Source: Cryptomeria japonica | Taxonomy: Eukaryota > Streptophyta > Pinopsida > Cupressales > Cupressaceae | Length of the DNA stretch: 64,000 bases | NCBI RefSeq assembly: GCF_030272615.1 | Contig: NC_081414.1 | Coordinates: forward strand, 821,433,896 to 821,497,895 | Reading direction: 5' to 3' | Part shown: positions 56,597 through 64,000 of the stretch, in pieces | How the letters are laid out: every line of letters begins with the position of its first letter | Position numbering within the stretch: the stretch's first letter is position 1 | Made by a program: the position numbers and the translations under genes | The notes under the pieces: model-generated | Seen by the model: only the letters and a program-made list of their open reading frames with translations | Database searches by the model: none | What the model was told of the DNA's origin: nothing

Positions 56597-57904
56597 TTAC
56601 CCATTAATCAAGCAGTACCCCTCACTACACAAATGGAGACATTAACGATCACAAAATTATAGAAGAATGCACCTACAACATCGTCTTTGTAGATTAAAGA
56701 TATTGGTTGTGGGTAATACTCTATTTCAAGTACCTGAAATGGAAAACAATTATCTCTTTCTCCTAGGTCTTTTGGGAAACCTCAAAACACAGTAATGAAA
56801 CAAGACAAATGAAAAGAAATAGTCAAATACTCAGATCCATGCTCTTTCATTAGGTGGGGAGATTTACAAGAAGAACTTTGAATGAAGATATCAATCACTC
56901 GATATACATAGAAGAAGATGACATGACAATACCCAGGTTACCTATAGATCAATATGGCAATGGATTCAAAATGCTACACAAACATGGGTATGATGGTACC
57001 ACAAACTTGGTATTACAAAAGCAAGGAAGATTAGAACCCGTCATACCAAATGAAAATCCAAATAATAAAGGGTTAGGATATAAACATGTACCAGATATAA
57101 TGGAAGCAAGACAACATACACTAGATATACTAAACAGACCAAGGCTACCGTCAGCATACATATCTCAAAGTCAGTTGTCAACATGAGTATTTCCTTCTTC
57201 ATCTCAGACAAGCAAGAAAGTACCGACATCTCCTAGTACAGAATCAGATGGTGAAGATATGAGACAACTTCTACAAGAACCTAACATTGAGTCACCCAAC
57301 AATACAGTATCTGAAACATCCACACAAGCAAATACGATAACAAACACAGGCTAAGCACTAGTGAATGAGCCTAATCCCTGGTTATTGTCAATACTTTTGC
57401 CAAGGGAAACAACTCAAGCTCTAGCCAATGAATCAGATGAAGAAAGACTACAATGAATTATACCAGGTTTAAGAAGGGTGACCCCCATACAAAGGAGGCT
57501 CGCAAATTTACTACATAATCAGATGCAAGAACAAGAGGAGATAAATGATACAATCTCAGAAGCTAAAACATACATAGAAAGTGAAGACAGATTCTCATGA
57601 CTATGAATTCCTATTTAATCATGATTCCAACCCATGAACAATTGACATGATAGAGTATCACAAATCACCAATAGATGATGAAAATATACCAAGTCACTCA
57701 AATAACCAGGTATGCATCTTATCAGAATTTGTTACAACAGAAGGGAGAAATGAATTACCCCTTGTACACTCACATTTGATTGATTGGGGATGAGAAGGAA
57801 AACCAACTCTAGATTAGTTTGAGAACAATGAAGCTATTTCGGAATTCCTTGGTGTCAGAGAAGGGTTTCCACAAAGTGATCACAAGGTAGGATTTGCTGT
57901 AGAC
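56597..57904 (+). pseudogene. PR-RT spacer with a G-patch-like segment (gypsy element J)
   Basis: 1.3 kb with many stops. One open piece, 56854-57186, has a Gly-spaced region GFKMLHKHGYDGTTNLVL then GRLEPV and NKGLGY, which looks like the G-patch found between PR and RT in some plant gypsy elements. The rest is acidic and low in complexity. Confidence 0.5.
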
Positions 57905-58664
57905 ATGGATAGAACAACCTACTTTAGAGAGGCAAGTACCTTTGTGACAAAAGATATGGATCAAAGTGATCGTAATGGCAAGAGTGAGCTAGACAACCTC
58001 CCTATTGAAAAAGAGAATTCAACATTACTCATGGAAGAAAATGAAGAAGTAAATATAGTACAAGGAGAAGTTGTACATAATATCCACTTAGCAAAATCGT
58101 TAAACCAGGAAGAAAAGGAAAAATTCATACAGTTTTTCAAACAACGTCCTATTAATTTTGCTTGGTCCTATGCAGATATGCTAGGCTTAGATCCAAAATT
58201 AGTATTACATCATTTACCATTTCTACCAGGAATTAAACCGTACAAACAAAAGTTAAGAAAGATGCATCCACAGATTGCATTACTGATCAAAATAGAAATC
58301 CAAAAGCTTCTAGATGTGGATTTCATTTGACCTATTGATTATGCAGAATGGATATCCAATCTTGTACCAATGACTAAGCCAACTGGAGGCATAAGAATAT
58401 GTACCAACTTTCGAGATCTAAACAAAGCATGTCCTAAGGATGATTTCCCATTACCCAACATAGACATGATAGTTGACTTAACTGCTGGGAATGAAATGCT
58501 TTCATTAATGGATGGTTTCTTAGGATATAACCAGATCACGATAGCACCAGAAGATCAACACAAGATGGCACTTACCTATCCATGGAGTACATACTGCTGG
58601 AACGTCAAGTTGTTTCATCTTAAGAATGCAGGAGCAACACATCAAAGGGCTATGATGACACTAT
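57905..58664 (+). pseudogene. pol: Reverse transcriptase, N-terminal half (gypsy element J)
   Basis: SYADMLGLDPKLVLHHLP and GIKPYKQKLRKMHP, then a TGA at 58328-58330, then RICTNFRDLNKACPKDDFPLP and LMDGFLGYNQITIAPEDQ (first catalytic Asp; Leu for the common Ser) and NVKLFHLKNAGATHQRAM. It is cut before the YxDD box. Confidence 0.88.
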
Positions 58665-59902
58665 TGTTAGAATAACCAATGGACAATTGAGAGGGGAGGG
58701 GGGTGAATCAGTTGTCAATAGATTATATTAATCAAACCACTTTATAACCTTAAACTGGAGCACATAAACATTAAATATCGGAATAGCAGAAACAGATACT
58801 CGTAAGCAATAGAACTTAAGAATGAAATAGAGAATCAACACAATGAAACCATACCACATAAGACCATGATTTGTATGTGGAAAACCCAGTAAAGGGAAAA
58901 ACCATGGTGGGAAGCCTACCCACAGTTAGATAATACTTCTATAGAAAGTATGTGATACAATAAGGGGCTTGCACATGCAGGGAGGCACATTGCCTAGAGT
59001 GTACTGCTCATTACAAAGGAGTCTCATTGACTACTGAGAGGTTATAACCACCTCAACATAATTAGACAACAATCTAAAAGAATGAACTGCCAATGATAGC
59101 ATCTACCATGCTTGATTATAGTCCTGGTTAAGCTCAATATTGGAAGCCTTTGACCTCTTACATAAACCCAATTTGGTCACCTATGATCGGCCAAATCTCC
59201 CACCTGAATGATATTACTTTATTCGCACCTTACATTCCTTTTTCACGACCATGATCTACAATGAGATCTTACATCAATTTATAGAAACCCTAAGGCCTAA
59301 ACCAATTAGGTCGGCCACCTAAAAGATATTATAATAAGATAATTACATGCATCCACATTATAATGATATACCATGTCAGCTTTAGATGAAAACAACATTA
59401 ACCAATCTATAAATCATCCTAGTAATGTGTAGAGAACACATAACATGATATCGGTCCATAACCTATACCCAAATAGATTCACCAAGCCAAAGTGATGTCT
59501 CCAATTAGTTGAGGCATGAACAAAGATCACCTTCTGCATCTTGAATTCCATCTATAAGCCGCACCAACACCACTTATGCATTCTGTCAAAGATTCTCAGT
59601 AAAAGCTCTGCTGGCAAAACCTTAAACCCTTATAGGTATAGGCTTACTAGAGTGTATGATAGCATCCGATCATCAATTCAATACCAACTGACCAAAACAT
59701 ATTCCAGAAACATCAATCCAAACATATTCCATTGATCCAAACATGTCGGTATTATCCAACTGATAGTTGCTTCTGCCGGTAACACTAGTTCTTCCACTGG
59801 TAAACAAAATATATCAGTCGATAACCAATCATAACAGCTAGTGTTGAAATGAATGACAAAATATCAATGCAAGACATAATCAATTCCTTCATATTGCCAA
59901 CA
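58665..59902 (-). repeat. 3' LTR of K
   Basis: 1238 bp; the plus strand opens TGTTAGAATAACCAATGG and closes ATTGCCAACA. Same family as 33556-34822 of E: the shared order is ACCATACCACATAA, the hairpin remnant near 58877-58905, and the TAGTGTTG-type start. Confidence 0.87.
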
Positions 59903-60267
59903 ATCCCTCCCTTTGGCATTGATGGCAACACTAGATGTGAAAAAGAAAACATCTTAGTGCCAAGAAATGCCAAAAATTTCTCATAGAAGATATAACAATG
60001 AAAAACTAAAAAATCCCAGCAACTCCCCCTAAGGAGTGCAGTCCAATCTGAAATTGATCTGGACCTCTCTCCCATATGACATATTATGACATTATTTTTC
60101 ACATATAACTCTCCCCATTTGACATCAATGCCAAAGATATGACATAGATATCAAAATCCTATGAATCTCAAACTGACTACTCACCCTGAGTAGTAGCACC
60201 ACTACATCAATCTAGAGCAAAGGATAAAGTTGATGATGCATATCAAGCTGATGCACTATTCCATCAG
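59903..60267 (-). other. 3' untranslated region and polypurine tract of K
   Basis: The minus strand reads AAAGGGAGGGAT beside the LTR (59903-59914), with ATCAATGC just upstream (59916-59923). Another purine tract lies near 60023. No gene. Confidence 0.82.
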
Positions 60268-60656
60268 TTAAGTTTCTGTCAAAGGGATAGATACCCCTAA
60301 CCTATCTCTCAAATATTCAAATGATTCCTTAGACAACGGTTTAGTGAATATATCTGCAATCTGCTCTTTAATGTTCACATAAACCAATTTGACTTCCTTT
60401 TCCTTCACCTTTTCCTTCAGAAAGTTATATTTTATTGAAATGTACTTAGTCTTAGAGTGAAATACCAGATTCTTAGATATGTTAATAGCTGTAGAGTTAT
60501 CACAATAGATAACTACTGGTTGACTGCAATTTACCTTGATATCTTTCAACATTTTCTTCATCCACAAGACTTGAGTGCAATTAGTTGCTCTGCAACATAT
60601 TATACTTCTACAATAGATAAAAAAATGCATGACTATTTTTTGTTGATCCATGAAAC
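60268..60656 (-). pseudogene. pol: RNase H C-terminal part (element K, E-type)
   Basis: WMKKMLKDIKVNC, IYCDNSTAINI (Asp) and KEQIADIFTKPLSKESFEYLRDRLG. Before it, in another frame, is the SWINKK motif with TAG (60633-60635) for Gln, identical to E. It is nearly the same sequence as E over this part and unlike C. Confidence 0.85.
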
Positions 60657-60832
60657 TGTTAGGGTTCCCACAGATACTGAGAGGGGGGGGTGAATCAGTA
60701 TCTGACCGGTAATGAAATTTTCTTGAAACTGAATATGTAGAATATAAAGTAATAGTATACCGGTATGCAAGAATTAATGCAAATAACAGAATCAAAAACA
60801 TCCACATGAAAAGAACACCATAACACCATAAT
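60657..60832 (-). repeat. LTR end fragment inside element K
   Basis: About 176 bp; the plus strand opens TGTTAGGGTTCCCACAG, then ACTGAGAGGGGGGGG and GTGAATCAG, the standard U5-side landmarks. It ends before the hairpin. It replaces the middle of RNase H and happens to keep a frame open across it, giving a hydrophobic false peptide. Confidence 0.75.
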
Positions 60833-61731
60833 TTGTCATTTGTAGTCATAGGTGTGCTTACCAGTTTAGAGTTCTCCATACCAAATTTCTTAAGTAGTTC
60901 TTTCAAGTACTTAGATTGACTCAAAAATATGCCTCTATCAGTCTGTAAAATCTGCAATCTTAAAAATAATTTTATTTCTCCGATCATAGACATTTCAAAT
61001 TCATGCTGCATTTCAACAGAAAATTATTTGCATAATTCATCTTCTCCTCCAAAGATTATATCATCAACAAATACTTCAATAATCAAGATGTCATCATTAG
61101 TTACTTTGTAATATAAATTGCTATTTGCATTTCCTTTAGTAAAACCAATCTTTAAAAGATACTTATCCAATCTTGCATACCAAGATCTTGGAGCTTCTTT
61201 TAATTCATATAGAGCTTTTCTTAATCTGCAAACCATATCATTGTCATTTGTCAAGGAAAATCCATCAAGTTGTTCAATATAGACTTCCTCTTCAAGATCT
61301 CCATTCAAAAATGCACATTTGATATCCATTTGATAAACTTTGTAATCCTTGTGAGCTGCAAAGGCCAAGAATAATCTAACTGCCTCGATTCTGGCTACCA
61401 GTGCAAAGGTTTCATTGTAATCAACTCCTTCTTTCTGAGAATATCCCTTACACACTAGTCTTGCTTTATTTTTGACAACCTTACCATCTTCATTGAGTTT
61501 GTTTCTAAATACCCATTTGGTTCCAATTATATTTTTATTTTTAGGTCGGGGAACTAATGTCCAAGTATTATTTTTCTCAATTTTTCCTAATTCTTCTTCC
61601 ATAGCTTTAATCCAAAATTTATCTTCACATGCCTCATTGATAGATAATGGTTCAATTTGAGAAATAAGACATACCTCTTCATTTGCCAATCTTCCTCTTG
61701 TCATGACTCCTTTAAATTTGCTTCCAATTAT
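60833..61731 (-). pseudogene. pol: Reverse transcriptase (element K, C-type)
   Basis: Open for 226 codons (61024-61704): [42 protein letters not shown] (changed from [11 protein letters not shown]) and [12 protein letters not shown]. One stop follows at 61024. Then [18 protein letters not shown] and the start of RH (KLVSTPMTTNDKL), which match C. Confidence 0.9.
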
Positions 61732-62990
61732 CTAATCTTCAGAATGATTCAGTCTTACATACCGCGGTGTCTTAGTCTGTTGTTGTTCTTCAATTACTGT
61801 GGAATCCTCTGATGATACCAGAGTAACTAGATCATCATTCTGTACCGGTGGATTTATTGTAGGTTCATTTGTCATATTTTCTGTTCCCGGTTCAGAGTCT
61901 ATATACCTTGAAGTTCCTCTGAATTGTCCATCAATCTTTACATTTGTACTCTCAACAATTTTCCGTAATCTTTTATTAAAACATCTATGTGCTTTACTCT
62001 TAGATGAATAACCAAGAAATATTCTTTCATCACTTCTAGGATCAAACTTGCCAATATACTCATCTCTTCTAATATAACATTTACTTCCAAAATTTTTGAA
62101 ATACTTAAGAGTAGGAGTATTACCAAACCATAGTTCATGAGGGGTCTTATCAGTTTCACCTTTGATGTGAACTTTGTTGAATGTATAGACAGCAGTGCTC
62201 ACTGGCTCTCTCCAGTATAGATGTGGTAGATTTGCTTTTGATAACATACTTCTTGCTGCATCCAAAATAGTTATGTTTTTTCTTTCAACAACTCCATTTT
62301 GTTGTGGTGTCCGAGGTGCTGATAAGTGTCTTTTGATTCCATTTACTTCATAGAATGCATTAAAATCTTTAGATGTGAATTCTCCTCCTTGATCTGATCT
62401 TAAACATTTAATTTTCTTACCGGTTTCATTTTCAACCATTGCTTTGAATAGCTTGAACTTCCCAAGTGCTTCTGATTTTTCTCTGAGAAAAGTAACCCAA
62501 CACATTCTAGAATAATCATCAATACTTAGCATGAAATATCTATCACCTTGTAAGCTTTTAGTTCTAGCTGGACCACATAAATCCGTGTGAATTAAAACAA
62601 GGGCATTATTGGATTTTTCTGGAATACTTTTGAAACTAGCTCTAAATTGTATTCCAAATTGACATTCTTTGCAAATTGTATTCTGAGGTTTCACAATTTT
62701 AGGTAGATCTCTAACTGCCTTAGAAGTATTGATTTTTACCATGCAATCAAAATTTACATGACATAGTCTTTTATGCCATAGCCAACTTTCATCTATATGT
62801 GCAATTAAGCATGCCTTTTCACTATTATTCAAATGAAAGATATTACCTCTAGTTTGATTATCGGTTGCAATTTCCAAACCAGTTCTATTCATGATTTTGC
62901 ATTTTCCATTTTTAAATTGTAACTGAAAACCTTTCTCAACTAATTGACCAACACTTCAAAGATTATGTTTTAACCCTTCAACATAGTAGA
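61732..62990 (-). pseudogene. pol: Integrase (element K, C-type)
   Basis: 386 open codons, the longest frame in the window. HHCC domain WHKRLCHVNFD and CKECQFG; core IHTDLCG (Asp), LRSDQGGEF (Asp) and VVERKN (Glu), so the triad is complete. C-terminal GIFLGYSSKSKAHRCF and the linker to SED, then TAG (61732-61734) for Gln. A TGA in the LLSVGQ motif near 62956 separates it from protease. Confidence 0.92.
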
Positions 62991-63057
62991 CATTTTTAGT
63001 GTTATGTTTACTATCAAGAGATATTGAACCCTTACCTTTGATTGAACAGGCTTTGTC

Positions 63058-63091
63058 ATCTCTGAATCTTACTAATCTCTGAATCTTACTA
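63058..63091. repeat. 17-bp tandem duplication in pol of K
   Basis: ATCTCTGAATCTTACTA occurs at 63058-63074 and again at 63075-63091. The extra 17 bases shift the frame between protease and integrase. Confidence 0.9.
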
Positions 63092-64000
63092 AACCTCCAT
63101 TGTATTCTTGAAAGTTCAAGAATTTACCTTTGTCTCCAGTCATGTGATGTGAGCATCCTGAGTCAATAATCCATTCATCCTTTGATTCAACTTTAGCTGC
63201 CAGGGCTTGTTCTACCGGTTGAGCAATAGGTACCGGTTGATCTTCTGTTATAGCAACAAAGACCCATCCATTGTCTACTGGATCCTCATACAAATCATCA
63301 GTCACACCTTCATCAACAATGTAACAAGATTTATCTTTGTTTTTCTTAAATCTGTATCTCTGATATTCAAGATTAGGTTTGTATGTTCTTCTAGCTTCTT
63401 CTCTTAGTCTAGCATGTCTATCAGGGCATCTTGAAGCCATATGACCAATCTTATTGCAGTTAAAACATTTAAAGGGTGCTTTACTTTCATACTTACTTCC
63501 AATTGGGCCTTTTGGCATTTTTCTTGCAAATAGTGTTTCGAGTTCTTCAAGCTCTTCATTCTCCTTCCTGGTTTCTTCAAGTTCTCTTGCATAAAAGGCT
63601 CTCTAGTCTATTTTGTCAAAGGATGGAGCAGATGATGTTGATGCTTTCAAGGCCAAATCAGTTTTTATAGTAGTAACAGGACCAAATTCCTCAATTTCAA
63701 AAGCTAAAAGTTTTCCAATCAATGTATCCCTAGTTACTGATGTATTAGGCATTGTTCTCAACTCATTTATAGCAGTAACCTTCATTTTATATGCCGGTGG
63801 TAAACCTCTTAATATTTTTGAAACAATCTCATCTTCACTCAAGGTTCCTCCACAACATTTGATACCCAAAACAATTTCATTTACTCTTTCCATAAAAGCA
63901 GAAATCCTTTCATCTTCTTCCATTTTCAGATTGTCATACTTGACTTGAAAGCTTTCAAGTTTTGCAATTTTGACTATGGAATCCCCTTCATTCAGTGTTT
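63072..64000 (-). pseudogene. gag-pol: gag and protease (element K, C-type)
   Basis: Gag enters from beyond 64000. 63603-63923 holds MEEDERISAFMERVNEIV and CCGGTLSEDEIVSKILR; a TAG near 63603 lies in the linker. 63072-63518 has the knuckle CFNCNKIGHMASRC, a basic stretch, then WVFVAITEDQP in frame (broken in C by a T-run) and protease IIDSGCSHHMTGDKGKF with an intact Asp-Ser-Gly. Confidence 0.92.

Larger units (their letters stand above)
55233..58664 (+). mobile_element. Element J: Ty3/gypsy retrotransposon, gag to RT fragment
   Basis: Plus strand; no LTR of its own is visible. It begins in the middle of gag and is cut in RT by the LTR of K at 58665. The long spacers and motif style suggest the Tat/Ogre-like group, but that assignment is tentative. 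Confidence 0.75.
58665..64000 (-). mobile_element. Element K: mosaic copia retrotransposon, incomplete
   Basis: Minus strand: gag (running off the window), PR, IN, RT, an LTR fragment, RH end and 3' LTR. The part right of 60833 is close to element C; the part left of 60656 is close to E. It inserted into J at 58664/58665; the left flank is ACTAT. Confidence 0.85.

Noticed and set aside
60268-61011. A 247-codon open frame with a hydrophobic, membrane-like middle
   Set aside because: The hydrophobic part is translated from an LTR end fragment (60657-60832) that happens to keep the frame; both sides are RNase H or RT pieces of different copies.

Overview
This window reads as a stretch of a large plant nuclear genome made almost entirely of decayed LTR retrotransposons. 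The organism is probably a seed plant with a TE-bloated genome; a conifer is plausible, but that is an inference from the density and age of the elements and from no host gene. Nearly every recognisable coding segment is gag, protease (PR), integrase (IN), reverse transcriptase (RT) or RNase H (RH) of Ty1/copia type. Three stretches are Ty3/gypsy-like. All are broken by stops, frameshifts or truncations. I found no convincing host gene, tRNA, rRNA, CRISPR array or prokaryotic feature. Letters A-L are local names for the elements.

Layout. 1-5249 (-): element L, an LTR unit with a zinc-knuckle gag-like ORF and a second unrecognised ORF but no visible pol. 5250-5822: unassigned flank. 5823-25855 (+): a three-level nest. 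Element A (TSD AAGAT/AAGAC) carries element B inside its 5' LTR (5932-18781, TSD ATTGT/ATTGT), and B carries element C in its gag leader (7481-14116, TSD AAAAG/TAAAG). 25856-28631: AT-rich sequence without genes, including a degenerate AAATTTGATG repeat. 28632-32445 (-): element D, a 5' fragment (long LTR plus gag). 32446-33555: a scrap heap of an L-like gag tail, a copia IN-RT linker (-) and a gypsy RT start (+). 33556-38262 (-): element E, 3' part. 38272-38511: LTR-like filler. 38512-42290 (-): element F, 5' part. 42291-45069 (-): gypsy element G, 5' part. 45072-55232 (+): copia element H, split by a short non-autonomous element I (-), which itself holds a solo LTR of the B family. 55233-58664 (+): gypsy element J, gag to RT. 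58665-64000 (-): element K, a mosaic running off the window.

The copia copies fall into at least three groups by protein. A, B and F share gag and pol type. C and the right part of K are close relatives. E, H and the left end of K form a third set. Their LTRs differ, yet share the same ordered landmarks: a CATTGATG box near the start (not seen in F), a CGTGG...CCACG hairpin, a C-run followed by CTCTCAG or CTCTTAG about 50 nt before the end, then a primer binding site of the TGGTATCAGAGC type (initiator-Met-like).

The most interesting points are the hairpin, whose outer stem covaries between families; an inverted repeat bracketing the polypurine tract; the pol-less element L with its second ORF; integrase loss in B; recurrent UAG at the same conserved Gln codons in different copies; and mosaic elements (H 3' LTR, K, the E/F junction) that record recombination. 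All boundaries and similarities were judged by eye.
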